DNA of 64,000 nt. Origin: Candidatus Methylacidiphilales bacterium (lineage in GTDB: Bacteria > Verrucomicrobiota > Verrucomicrobiia > Methylacidiphilales > JANWVL01). Shown here one piece after another: positions 33,897 through 42,250 of this stretch (the stretch's first letter is position 1; each line of letters begins with the position of its first letter). The stretch is taken from contig JANWVL010000141.1 in the NCBI GenBank assembly GCA_025056655.1, forward strand, positions 1 to 64,000. Reading direction: 5' to 3'. The position numbers and the translations under genes are program-made. The notes under the pieces were generated by a model, which saw only the letters and a program-made list of their open reading frames with translations, had not been told where the DNA came from and did not search any database.

Positions 33897-35360
33897 TTAT
33901 GAATATGCGAGACTCGATCGGAAGTAGGCAGGCTCAGCTGTGTGGCCAGCCAAGAGAGAATTTGGATTATGAAGATTTGGGCTGTGGCTTGAATAGTGAT
34001 GCGGAGAAGGATGTGTTGCTGTTTTCGCCGAAAAAATTTGATGCATAGCCTTTGCAGCTCTCTTCCCTTCAGCTACTGCGTGAACCACCTCTCGGCCGCC
34101 GTTTGCACAGTCGCCGCCGGTGAATATCCGTGGATCAGAGGTTTGCCCCGTTTGAGGATCGTGGAGAATCAGTCCTTTGGAACTGAGTTGAACGGTAGGG
34201 AAATTTTGCAGAATCCACGAAGTGAGCTTTTGCTGCCCGGTGGCTTTGATCAGCATATCGCAAGGAATCTCCCACTCTGTGCCACGTATGATTTCAAGTT
34301 CCCCATTTGAATTGTAACGAGTGCCAGCAAGCCGAAGCCTTTCTATGTGTCGGTCGGATGACAGAAAAATTTGGACGGGCAACGTATTGAAAAGAAAATT
34401 AATACCTTCTTTTTTAGCCCGCTCGTATTCAAATCGGTATGCTGGCATCTCACTTTCGCTGCGGCGATAGAGGACTGTGACGGTCTTTGCTCCAAGAAGC
34501 CGGGCTTGTATGGCCGCGTCCATGGCGGTGTTGCCGCATCCGATGATTACGACGTTTGCCCCTACAGAAATTGTGTTCTGGGTAGTTACACGAATGTTTT
34601 CAATGAAATCAAGTGCATCAAGAATGCCTTTTGAATTTTCATTGGGGATCCCTAAAGAACTTGCTCGTCCTAGCCCTACTCCTAAGAACAGGAGGTGATG
34701 TTTTTGAAGTAATTCTTCGCCAGTCAGGTCTCTTCCAATCTCTGTATGATACTGGATAGTAACACCCAATTTCTCAACAAGCGCAACCTCTTCGAGGCTA
34801 ACTTGCGGAGGCATTTTGTAGTATGCTACGCCATAGGTGTTCAGCCCGCCCCCAAAAGCTTTTTTCTCATAAATAACAACCTCATGCCCCAGACGAGCTA
34901 ACTCTGCTGCACAAGCTAGACCGGCTGGTCCAGCACCGATCACACCGACACTGCAGCCTGTTTTAGCAGACTTCACAGACAGAAGAGTGTGTGCCTCACC
35001 AGCAACAAAATCGGTAGCGTAACGTTGGAGACGGCCTATTTTCACGGGATCACCTTCTTTTTGCGCTACGACACAAGCGCCCTCACACAACACGGTTGTC
35101 GGGCAAACCCTCGAACAGCTTGCACCAAGAATGTTAGCTTCGAGAATGACTCTTGCTGCGCCTCTAGGGTTACCTTCGGCGATACGACGTATGAAAGCAG
35201 GCACATCGATGCCCGTTGGACAGCTCTGAACACAAGGTGCATCAAAGCAATACAGACACCTTGATGCCTCTACTCGAGCTTGCTGATCAGTATAAGGCCC
35301 TTCTTTTTCCGCAAGCATGTGGTGAGCTTTTTCTAGACTTATGCTTAGATGCGCTGCCAT
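33897..35360 (-). CDS. preT: PreT, dihydropyrimidine dehydrogenase NAD(P)H/FAD subunit
   Basis: 487 residues from ATG 35360; the frame is open 16 codons further upstream but the MAAHLSISLEKAHHM start fits. The N-terminal Fe-S domain, like glutamate synthase small subunit, has CLYCFDAPCVQSCPTGIDV and CSRVCPTTVLCEGACV. The FAD Rossmann motif is GVIGAGPAGLACAAEL and the NAD(P) motif VVIIGCGNTAMDAAIQ. The C-terminal RIFTGGDCANGGREVVHAV is typical. It passes electrons from NADH to PreA. About 40 C-terminal residues are His/Ser-rich and outside the usual domain. It is the first gene of the preT-preA-hydA operon, divergent from beta-ureidopropionase. Confidence 0.93.
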   Translation of the reverse strand: MAAHLSISLEKAHHMLAEKEGPYTDQQARVEASRCLYCFDAPCVQSCPTGIDVPAFIRRIAEGNPRGAARVILEANILGASCSRVCPTTVLCEGACVVAQKEGDPVKIGRLQRYATDFVAGEAHTLLSVKSAKTGCSVGVIGAGPAGLACAAELARLGHEVVIYEKKAFGGGLNTYGVAYYKMPPQVSLEEVALVEKLGVTIQYHTEIGRDLTGEELLQKHHLLFLGVGLGRASSLGIPNENSKGILDALDFIENIRVTTQNTISVGANVVIIGCGNTAMDAAIQARLLGAKTVTVLYRRSESEMPAYRFEYERAKKEGINFLFNTLPVQIFLSSDRHIERLRLAGTRYNSNGELEIIRGTEWEIPCDMLIKATGQQKLTSWILQNFPTVQLSSKGLILHDPQTGQTSDPRIFTGGDCANGGREVVHAVAEGKRAAKAMHQIFSAKTATHPSPHHYSSHSPNLHNPNSLLAGHTAEPAYFRSSLAYS

Positions 35361-35449
35361 AAAGTTTATGTTAAATAACCATAATACACATACTATCCAA
35401 ATGCACACTTATCTGAACCGAACCTACGATAAAATAAAAACACCTCCAT

Positions 35450-35479
35450 TTGACGCGAAGCAAGCACTCGAAGTCTAAT
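35450..35479 (+). promoter_or_regulatory. Sigma-70-like promoter of the beta-ureidopropionase gene
   Basis: TTGACG (35450-35455) and TCTAAT (35474-35479), 18 bases apart, each match five of six consensus positions. The predicted transcription start is near 35486, leaving a leader of about 24 bases to the ATG at 35510. The 149-base divergent gap to preT (35361-35509) is AT-rich and would be the natural place for a shared regulator site; I found no convincing palindrome. Confidence 0.5.
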
Positions 35480-35509
35480 TAGTAATACAGACTAAAATTA
35501 AGTAGCACT

Positions 35510-36379
35510 ATGAGCCGGATCGTTCGAGCAGGTCTAATCCAAGCCTCAAGTGCAGGGATTGAGACAACACAGATCAAAAAAATAAAAGAACACTTGATCC
35601 AAAAGCATCTTACGTTCGTCGAAGAAGCGGCCCGAGCCGGTGTCCAAGTTCTATGTTTGCAAGAGCTATTTTTTGCCCCGTATTTTTGTGCTGAACAAAC
35701 AACGCGCTGGTATGAGCTTGCCGAGCGAATTCCCGAGGGGCCAACCACGCGGTTATTTTGTGAGATCGCTCAAAGACACTCAATGGTGATGGTGGTCCCT
35801 ATCTACGAAGAAGAAGGCGAAGGATTGTTTTACAACGCCGCAGCTGTGATTGATGCAGACGGAAAGTATCTCGGTAAATATCGTAAAAACCACCTTCCTC
35901 AATGTGATCCAGGTTTTTGGGAGAAGTTTTACTTTCGTCCTGGAAACTTAGGCTATCCCGTTTTTGAAACGGCCGTCGGCAAGATCGGCGTCTATATCTG
36001 CTACGATCGACATTTCCCAGAAGGCGCACGTTGCTTGGGCCTCAATGGCGCCGAGATCGTCTTCAATCCTTCAGCGACCGTTGCTGGTCTGAGCGAATAT
36101 TTATGGAAATTAGAGCAACCCGCACATGCCGCAGCCAATCAATACTTTATCGGAGCCATAAATCGAGTCGGCGTTGAAAAACCTTGGCAGATCGGGGAAT
36201 TCTACGGGCAATCCTATTTCTGCAACCCCAGAGGCGAAATTATCCAAATTGCTAGCCGCGATCGAGAAGAAGTTTTAATTGCAGATCTCAATCTCGACAT
36301 GATCCGAGAAGTGCGGAAGGTCTGGCAATTCTACCGTGATCGGCGACCGGAAACTTACGAAGCGATAACGGCTCCATAA
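35510..36379 (+). CDS. Beta-ureidopropionase / N-carbamoyl amidase (nitrilase superfamily)
   Basis: 289 residues. The nitrilase catalytic triad is visible: Glu52 (LQELFFAPYF), Lys126 (YRKNHLPQ) and Cys164 (YICYDRHFPEGAR). The sequence also resembles N-carbamoylputrescine amidase (AguB), and similarity alone cannot separate the two. The divergent preT-preA-hydA operon, which makes N-carbamoyl-beta-alanine, makes beta-ureidopropionase the better call. It releases beta-alanine, CO2 and ammonia, completing the pathway. A good promoter is visible upstream. Confidence 0.88.
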   Translation: MSRIVRAGLIQASSAGIETTQIKKIKEHLIQKHLTFVEEAARAGVQVLCLQELFFAPYFCAEQTTRWYELAERIPEGPTTRLFCEIAQRHSMVMVVPIYEEEGEGLFYNAAAVIDADGKYLGKYRKNHLPQCDPGFWEKFYFRPGNLGYPVFETAVGKIGVYICYDRHFPEGARCLGLNGAEIVFNPSATVAGLSEYLWKLEQPAHAAANQYFIGAINRVGVEKPWQIGEFYGQSYFCNPRGEIIQIASRDREEVLIADLNLDMIREVRKVWQFYRDRRPETYEAITAP

Positions 36380-36399
36380 ATTAATTTCACTACCCATGA

Positions 36400-37185
36400 C
36401 TATACTTTCGAAAAGACTTCCAATGGGCTAGTCGGGTCGGCAACGAGATTGCTAGCAGGCAAGCCTACTTTGTAGGCTAGTCGCCCAGCTTCTACTGCCA
36501 AGGCAAACGCTTTCGCCATTTTCAAAGGATCTTCTGCAATCGCTATCGCGGTATTAACAAGCACCGCATCTGCTCCCATCTCCATTGCTGCAGCAGCATG
36601 AGAAGGCGCACCTAAACCAGCATCCACAACTACAGGCACCGTGCTTTGTTCTATGATGATTGCAATTTGTGAACGAGTCTCTAGTCCACGATTTGAGCCG
36701 ATCGGCGCACCGAGCGGCATTACAGCAGCCACTCCTACTTCCTCAAGACGTTTTGCTAATACAGGATCAGCATTGATATAGGGTAAAACCACAAATCCTT
36801 CTTTCACCAAAATCTCTGCAGCCTTAAAGGTTTCAATCGGATCGGGAAGCAAGTAACGAGAATCAGGATGAATTTCTAATTTCACCCAAGACGGCAAACC
36901 CGCTGCCCTAGCAAGACGAGCTAAACGTATCGCTTCTTCAGCGTTCATCGCACCGCTTGTATTCGGCAAAACCAAATATCTACTCGAGTCGATATGTTCC
37001 AGTATATCAGCATATGGGTCTTTTTTTCCGGAAAGATCCGCTCTTCTCAAAGCGACAGTCACAATCTCACAACCACTCGCCTCCAACGCATCCTTCATTA
37101 CTCTAGTCGAAGAAAACTTGCCTGTGCCGAGTAAAAGTCGCGACTGAAAATTACGATTGGCAATAATTAGCGGGTCACAAGACAT
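36400..37185 (-). CDS. thiG: ThiG, thiazole synthase
   Basis: 261 residues from the ATG at 37185, close to the usual 255-260. An in-frame ATG at 37221 would add a 12-residue MDLFDDL-type tail. Conserved features: [40 protein letters not shown], the Schiff-base Lys in [23 protein letters not shown] and the phosphate-binding [13 protein letters not shown]. ThiG builds the thiazole of thiamine with ThiS, ThiF/IscS and ThiH or ThiO; none of those partners is next to it. Ends 20 bases from the convergent beta-ureidopropionase stop. Confidence 0.93.
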   Translation of the reverse strand: MSCDPLIIANRNFQSRLLLGTGKFSSTRVMKDALEASGCEIVTVALRRADLSGKKDPYADILEHIDSSRYLVLPNTSGAMNAEEAIRLARLARAAGLPSWVKLEIHPDSRYLLPDPIETFKAAEILVKEGFVVLPYINADPVLAKRLEEVGVAAVMPLGAPIGSNRGLETRSQIAIIIEQSTVPVVVDAGLGAPSHAAAAMEMGADAVLVNTAIAIAEDPLKMAKAFALAVEAGRLAYKVGLPASNLVADPTSPLEVFSKV

Positions 37186-37284
37186 GTGACATACTCTACT
37201 CAAATCATCAAATAAATCCATGCCCGTTCAATCTACAAATGCTAAATTGCGTTGCGCCCTCTCTCACGGCATTTTAATACCCTT

Positions 37285-37599
37285 ATGAAAACCATCCTCA
37301 CAATCACTATAATCACGGCAGCACTTATCACCTACCTCTGGGCTAAGAACGACATCTCAGACACCAATCGCATCGTGCATCTTGAAAGAAAAGTTACAGC
37401 CCTCGAAAACCGCATCAACCAACTCGAAGAAAAATTAACCCAAGTTCATATCGCTATCCCCGAAATTCAGGGCCAACCCCCACTTACCCAAAATGGCGCT
37501 CCCCAAACTGACTCCACCCCGAAAGAATTGAAGAAATTGACGCTCTATGGGCAGACATTCTACATCCTCTCAATTAAGGCAACACAGTTATCTCAGTAA
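37285..37599 (+). CDS. Small membrane-anchored coiled-coil protein of unknown function
   Basis: 104 residues from ATG 37285, with an upstream TTG also in frame at 37252. One N-terminal hydrophobic segment (KTILTITIITAALITYLWA, about 2-20) is followed by a heptad-like coiled coil, DTNRIVHLERKVTALENRIN and the next nine residues (about 25-55), then a Gln/Pro/Thr-rich linker and a short hydrophobic C-terminus. No family recognised; the anchor-plus-coil plan suggests a periplasm-facing scaffold. It is 33 bases upstream of the COG0523 GTPase. Confidence 0.55.
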   Translation: MKTILTITIITAALITYLWAKNDISDTNRIVHLERKVTALENRINQLEEKLTQVHIAIPEIQGQPPLTQNGAPQTDSTPKELKKLTLYGQTFYILSIKATQLSQ

Positions 37600-37632
37600 T
37601 ACAAAGCCCTAACTCTCACTGACCTACCCCTT

Positions 37633-38667
37633 ATGAAGGCCCGCCGTAGCATGCTCCGTCAACATAGCAAACTAATCCCGCTTGTTCTCATTACTGGTTT
37701 TCTAGGAGCCGGTAAAACTACCCTCCTTCGCAAGCTCGTAGAATCGACCTGCAGCATCCTCCGCAAAAAACCTTATGTCATAATCAACGATTACCAAAAC
37801 GCCAAAGTAGACTCCTCTTCATTCCAAGCGCTCACCCAAGACATTACCCCAATTGACGGATCATGCGTCTGCTGTGACTCCCGCGTCGCCCTTTTGGAAA
37901 CTCTTGAACGCATCGCCGCTCAATCTTCTCGCCCTGATATTGTCTATATCGAAGTCAACGGCACCTCCGATGCTGTCGAACTCATCGAAATCCTTGCCCT
38001 TGCTGATGCTGCTCAACCTTACGAGCTCCCCATCCACATCAACGTCATTGACCTCTACCGCTGGCAACGACGCGTCTTCCACAACGATCTTGAGCGCTGG
38101 CAGACTGCGCCAGCCCACTACGTTCATTTCTCAAGGTTCGACCGCACGGAAGCAGAGCGCATCCACAAAGTCCGTCAAGAAGTTCAAAATATCAACCCAC
38201 ATGCCCAAGAAATAACCAACCTCGATGACTCTTCAATCAGCCAGCTCATAGAATCATGGATACAAGATTCTCCGCATTCCTCCTCTTTTCACCGAGAAAG
38301 CAAAACTCTGCATCCAGACGAGGATGTATCTCACTCCCATGTCCACCCTCATTCTCACACCGATCACCACAGTCACTCCTCACATCATCATCTCTCTCAC
38401 GCCTTCAATGCCCTCGAAATAGCCCTCCCTAATCCTCTCAGTGAACAACAACTGCAAGACTGGATCATTCGACTCCCCGAAAATATTCTTCGTGTAAAAG
38501 GACTTTTTGTCGAACCCACGCGGCCGGGTGGCTATACAATTTTTCAACTCGTCCAAGGCTACGACAAAGTAGAATTTATGGACTATAAAGGGAATCCTCC
38601 CATCACCCCAACGGCTGTCGTCATCGGCCAAAACTTAAATCCAGCAGATCTCCAATTCACAGCCTAG
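37633..38667 (+). CDS. COG0523 (CobW/ZNG1-like) metallochaperone GTPase with His-rich loop
   Basis: 344 residues. P-loop TGFLGAGKTTL (21-31), the CxCC-type metal motif CVCC at 78-81, and the family C-terminal domain (about 255-344). Between the domains is a His-rich loop at 234-256 with 11 histidines, which in relatives binds zinc or other metals. The usual NKxD guanine motif is replaced by SRFD around 167-170, and the usual NEFG element by NDYQ at 52-55, so base specificity may differ. Such proteins insert metals (zinc, cobalt, nickel) into client enzymes; the client here is unknown. A TRIC-type channel gene follows 6 bases later. Confidence 0.82.
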   Translation: MKARRSMLRQHSKLIPLVLITGFLGAGKTTLLRKLVESTCSILRKKPYVIINDYQNAKVDSSSFQALTQDITPIDGSCVCCDSRVALLETLERIAAQSSRPDIVYIEVNGTSDAVELIEILALADAAQPYELPIHINVIDLYRWQRRVFHNDLERWQTAPAHYVHFSRFDRTEAERIHKVRQEVQNINPHAQEITNLDDSSISQLIESWIQDSPHSSSFHRESKTLHPDEDVSHSHVHPHSHTDHHSHSSHHHLSHAFNALEIALPNPLSEQQLQDWIIRLPENILRVKGLFVEPTRPGGYTIFQLVQGYDKVEFMDYKGNPPITPTAVVIGQNLNPADLQFTA

Positions 38668-38673
38668 CAACTT

Positions 38674-39300
38674 ATGGAGCCGTATGAAAAAATCTTACAA
38701 ATCGTTGATATTCTTGCGCTCTTCATTGCGGGTCTCAGTGGCCTGTCTGCAGCTCGAGAAGCCCGTCTGGATTGGGTTGGCGCGTATGTCTCTGCCCTGC
38801 TTTGTGGAATCGGAGGGGGAACGTTACGCGACCTCCTGATCGGGCGGACGCCTGTTTTTTGGCTCAACCAACCGTGGGTGCTTGCGATCCCCCTGCTGGT
38901 CATTCTCATAGGAGAAAGCTTCCTCCGTGGTCATTATCAAAACCGCCGATTCTTCCTGGTTGCAGATGCCTTCGCGCTGGCACTCTTCACATGGATAGGA
39001 ACCCGCATCGCGTTGGCTCATGAGATTTTGTGGTCTGCTCCTCTACTCGGCGCCATCACAGGCACGGCTGGCGGCGTCATGCGTGATTTGATCTGCGGTC
39101 GTGTGCCAGTCGTGATGCGAAGCGAGTTTTACGTCAGCGCAGCTCTCCTCGGTGCGATTCTGCAACTCATCCTTTATCATCTGAAAACCCAGGAGATCAT
39201 CACTCTTTTAGCTGTGATTTTCCTTATCATACTCTTAAGGCTACTAGCTATCCGTTATCACTGGCGCTTGCCATTGGTCGGCACACGCGAGATCACCTAG
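38674..39300 (+). CDS. TRIC-type channel family membrane protein (UPF0126)
   Basis: 208 residues, about seven membrane helices in two similar halves. Each half has the family's glycine motif before an Arg-Asp: LLCGIGGGTLRDLLIGRTPVF (about 43-63) and ITGTAGGVMRDLICGRVPVV (about 128-147). These belong to the prokaryotic TRIC/YadS/YicG group, trimeric channels for monovalent cations or small solutes. The COG0523 gene lies 6 bases upstream. Its stop overlaps the convergent lipoprotein-sorting-type gene by 8 bases. Confidence 0.85.
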   Translation: MEPYEKILQIVDILALFIAGLSGLSAAREARLDWVGAYVSALLCGIGGGTLRDLLIGRTPVFWLNQPWVLAIPLLVILIGESFLRGHYQNRRFFLVADAFALALFTWIGTRIALAHEILWSAPLLGAITGTAGGVMRDLICGRVPVVMRSEFYVSAALLGAILQLILYHLKTQEIITLLAVIFLIILLRLLAIRYHWRLPLVGTREIT

Positions 39301-40069
39301 ATGTTCCTCTCGGACGATGCCCGCTCATCGTCACTATTTGAGCGTGTCGGGATCGGATAGTGAGGATCCGCACTTCGTAATCCAACTTAAACATCTTCGG
39401 CACAAACCCCAGCCCCTCGATTCGCTGCGCCTCATAATCTAAACGCATAGAGCGCATCGAAGCAAAAAACCATGCCAGATCAATCGATCGACTCAACTCT
39501 GCCTCCGTTTTAAGTATGATATAATCCGTTTGAGAAACCCACATTTTGCCTGCCAAGTGTGCCAGCACCTTTTCCATACGATTCGAAAACGGCTTCTGGT
39601 CGGCCAAAGGCTTAAATCCTAGAACGTAAGCCGGATATCCGTTCCAAATCGTCTCACCTTCCGTCCACACTTCAAACCTCGGCAACAACTCACTAATCAA
39701 AAATGGAGTCACCATTTTTCGAGAATTTAACGTCTTTTCTTCAGCACCTTCACTCTCGGTCTTGACCACACCGCTTTTGTCAGCGACAACACTGAGCAAA
39801 GTGCGCGCGCCTGGCCGCACAGTCATACTAAGCTCTTTTTTTTCAATCTCTTGGCCTGCCTCGTTCAATTTACGAGTCAACACATGCTGTTCATACTCGT
39901 AGCCTTTCATTTTCTCATGCATCAGCGCATCATGTTTGATGATCAGCTCCAAGATTTTGGAAAGCGGTTTTTTTTGTGCGCAGAGAGGACTCAGCACAGC
40001 CAAACTGAAATAAAAAAAACAAATTGCCACCCTCCACGTCACCTCACGAGATTGCATTTTTAAAGCCAT
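39293..40069 (-). CDS. Secreted outer-membrane lipoprotein-sorting-type protein (LolA/LolB-like fold)
   Basis: 258 residues with a signal peptide (VAICFFYFSLAVLSPLCAQ; alternative ATG at 40057). The mature sequence has the strand-rich pattern of the COG2834/LolA-like group: helical KILELIIKHDALMHEKMKGY, EYEQHVLTRKLN, MTVRPGARTLLSV, a LSRSIDLAWFF segment, KMWVSQTDYIILKTEAE and GFVPKMFKLDYEV. That fits a lipid- or lipoprotein-carrying half-barrel in the periplasm, but the assignment rests on pattern rather than motif. Divergent from the class V aminotransferase, with 19 bases between the starts. Confidence 0.62.
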   Translation of the reverse strand: MALKMQSREVTWRVAICFFYFSLAVLSPLCAQKKPLSKILELIIKHDALMHEKMKGYEYEQHVLTRKLNEAGQEIEKKELSMTVRPGARTLLSVVADKSGVVKTESEGAEEKTLNSRKMVTPFLISELLPRFEVWTEGETIWNGYPAYVLGFKPLADQKPFSNRMEKVLAHLAGKMWVSQTDYIILKTEAELSRSIDLAWFFASMRSMRLDYEAQRIEGLGFVPKMFKLDYEVRILTIRSRHAQIVTMSGHRPRGTSR

Positions 40070-40088
40070 GCCATAGCTTGAACCTCCG

Positions 40089-41165
40089 ATGCCACACGTA
40101 AAACTTTTTATTCCCGGTCCCGTTGAAGTTTCTGAGAAAACACTACGCGCCTACGCCTCACCTCTCATCGGCCACCGAGGTAAAAGCTTTCAAGAGCTCT
40201 ACGCCCAAGTCCAACCTAGCCTCCAAAAACTCTTCTACACCCAGCGTCCCGTCTTCCTCTCCACGACTTCAGCTTGGGGCGTAATGGAAGCCGCCATCCG
40301 AAACCTAGTAGCCCGCAAAGTGCTCTGCTGCATGAGCGGCGCATTTTCCGATAAATGGTATGATGTCGCTTTGCGTTGCGGAAAAAAAGCTGAAGCACTC
40401 CAAGTTCCTTGGGGACAGCCCATCCTCCCCGAAAAAATCGAGGAAAAACTTAAAACCGGGCAATTTGATGCTCTCCTTCTCATTCATAATGAAACATCCA
40501 CAGGGACCATGAATCCTCTGCCAGAAATCGCTGAAGTTGTGCGCCGTTTCCCAGAAGTCATGTTCATTGTAGACACTGTTTCTTCATTTAGCGTGCTACC
40601 TATCTCGCCCGATGCTTTAGGGATCGACGTCATGCTCACAGGCACACAGAAAGCACTCGCTTTACCCCCTGGAGCCTCACTCTTCACCGTCTCAGAGCGC
40701 GCTCTTGCCAAAGCCTCTACGATACCTGATCGCGGGTATTATGTTGACTTCGTCGAGTTTCAAAAAAACCACGAAATGAATATGACACCTTCCACACCTT
40801 CGATTGGACACTTTTATGCTTTGCGTAGCAAACTTGAAGAGATCGAAACCGAAGGACTTGAAAATCGCTACCGACGTCATCTTAAAAATGCTGAATTAAC
40901 CCGCCGATGGGCTTTGGAACGAGGTTTTGAGCTCTTTCCAGCAGAAGGATATGCCTCCATCGGCCTAACCTGCATAAAAAACACCCGCAACATCGACGTC
41001 CCTAAAATGATTGCACATCTCAAAGAGCACCACTCCTGCATCATCGACGGCGGCTACGGCAAAATCAAAGGCATTACCTTCCGTATTTCCCATATGGGGG
41101 ACGAAACGCCAGAAAATATCAGCGAGCTCCTCTCTTGGCTCGATGAAGCGATCGCTGCACAGTAA
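40089..41165 (+). CDS. Class V aminotransferase (alanine/serine-glyoxylate type)
   Basis: 358 residues. PLP-dependent fold type I: IPGPVEVSEKTLRAYA at the N-terminus is typical of the serine-pyruvate/alanine-glyoxylate aminotransferase group, LLLIHNETSTGTMNP and VDTVSSF supply the PLP-Asp region, and the Schiff-base Lys188 is in GTQKALALPPG. Similar sequences act as alanine-glyoxylate, serine-glyoxylate or phosphoserine aminotransferases, so the exact substrate is open. The M42 peptidase gene starts 17 bases after its stop. Confidence 0.87.
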   Translation: MPHVKLFIPGPVEVSEKTLRAYASPLIGHRGKSFQELYAQVQPSLQKLFYTQRPVFLSTTSAWGVMEAAIRNLVARKVLCCMSGAFSDKWYDVALRCGKKAEALQVPWGQPILPEKIEEKLKTGQFDALLLIHNETSTGTMNPLPEIAEVVRRFPEVMFIVDTVSSFSVLPISPDALGIDVMLTGTQKALALPPGASLFTVSERALAKASTIPDRGYYVDFVEFQKNHEMNMTPSTPSIGHFYALRSKLEEIETEGLENRYRRHLKNAELTRRWALERGFELFPAEGYASIGLTCIKNTRNIDVPKMIAHLKEHHSCIIDGGYGKIKGITFRISHMGDETPENISELLSWLDEAIAAQ

Positions 41166-41182
41166 ACTTAACTCCGCTAATT

Positions 41183-42250
41183 ATGGATACCCAACAAAAA
41201 GAATTCCTAAAACAACTCCTCAACACCCCCAGCCCATCCAGCGGAGAACTAGCACTACAACGGCTCTGGATCGAGTTCGTAAAACCTTACGCGGACGAAA
41301 TCAAAATAGACGCATACGGCAATGCTATCGCCGTCTGGAATCCTTCCGGAAGCCCACGAATCATGGTTTCGGGACATGGCGACGAAATCGGTTTCATCAT
41401 TCAATACATCAACGACCAAGGCTTCCTCTATTTCACGACTGTCGGGGGCTCAGATCCCGCTCTTGCAAGAGGACAACGCGTCCACATTCACAATTCGCGT
41501 GGGACAGTGCTCGGAGTCATCGGCTCCCTTGCTATTCACATGCAGGATCGAGAAAAGGAAAACAAAGTGCCCGCTTGGCACGAGATGTTTATTGACATCG
41601 GCGCGAAGGACAAAAACGAGGCGCTCAGTAAAGTGGCTGTCGGCGATCTCGTCACTTATGCCGTCGGCTATGAACCCATCCATGACCGATATTTCATTGC
41701 CAGAGGGTGTGACAACCGAGTAGGCTCGTTTGTAGCGGCTCAAGTGTTGCGCCGTTGCGCGGAAACAAAAAAATCTCAGGCCGCGGTGATTGCCGTTTCC
41801 ACAATTCAAGAGGAAAACGGACTATATGGTGCAGCAATGGTCGGATACAGCATCCATCCTGATGCAGCACTGGTAGTTGATGTCGCGCAAGCCACAGATA
41901 TCCCCATTGCAGATAAAAAACGGTTTTGCGAAGTATCACTAGGCAAAGGCCCTACATTAAATCGCGGCAGTGCGAACCATCCGCTGCTAGTTGAGAAATT
42001 GCGTCAAGTCGCCGAATCGCATTCCATCCCGTTCCAATGGGCCACGGACCCCCGATCGACAGGCACGGATGCCGACGCTATCTTTCGCCAACGCGGTGGT
42101 ATACCCACTGCTGCCATTGGCCTGCCCAATCGCTACATGCATTCTCCAATTGAGATGCTCGCATATGACGATCTCGATCAATGCATCAACCTCATTCAGG
42201 CGTTTTTAGAAGACATCAACCCCGACACGTCTTTTGCACATCAACTTTGA
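41183..42250 (+). CDS. M42-family metallo-aminopeptidase
   Basis: 355 residues. The co-catalytic metal site of M42 enzymes is visible: His and Asp in MVSGHGDEIGFII, the bridging Asp in RGCDNRVGSFVA, the catalytic Glu pair in TIQEENGLYGA, an Asp in ALVVDVAQATD and the final His in NRYMHSPIEM. GTDADAIFRQRGGIPTAAIG is the usual late motif. These tetrahedral dodecameric enzymes trim peptides in the cytoplasm. It follows the aminotransferase by 17 bases and its stop abuts the convergent acnA stop with no bases between. Confidence 0.92.
   Translation: MDTQQKEFLKQLLNTPSPSSGELALQRLWIEFVKPYADEIKIDAYGNAIAVWNPSGSPRIMVSGHGDEIGFIIQYINDQGFLYFTTVGGSDPALARGQRVHIHNSRGTVLGVIGSLAIHMQDREKENKVPAWHEMFIDIGAKDKNEALSKVAVGDLVTYAVGYEPIHDRYFIARGCDNRVGSFVAAQVLRRCAETKKSQAAVIAVSTIQEENGLYGAAMVGYSIHPDAALVVDVAQATDIPIADKKRFCEVSLGKGPTLNRGSANHPLLVEKLRQVAESHSIPFQWATDPRSTGTDADAIFRQRGGIPTAAIGLPNRYMHSPIEMLAYDDLDQCINLIQAFLEDINPDTSFAHQL

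Noticed and set aside
37186-37284. Possible TPP riboswitch ahead of thiG
   Set aside because: Only about 100 bases separate thiG from the divergent gene and no THI-box-like CTGAGA element is present.
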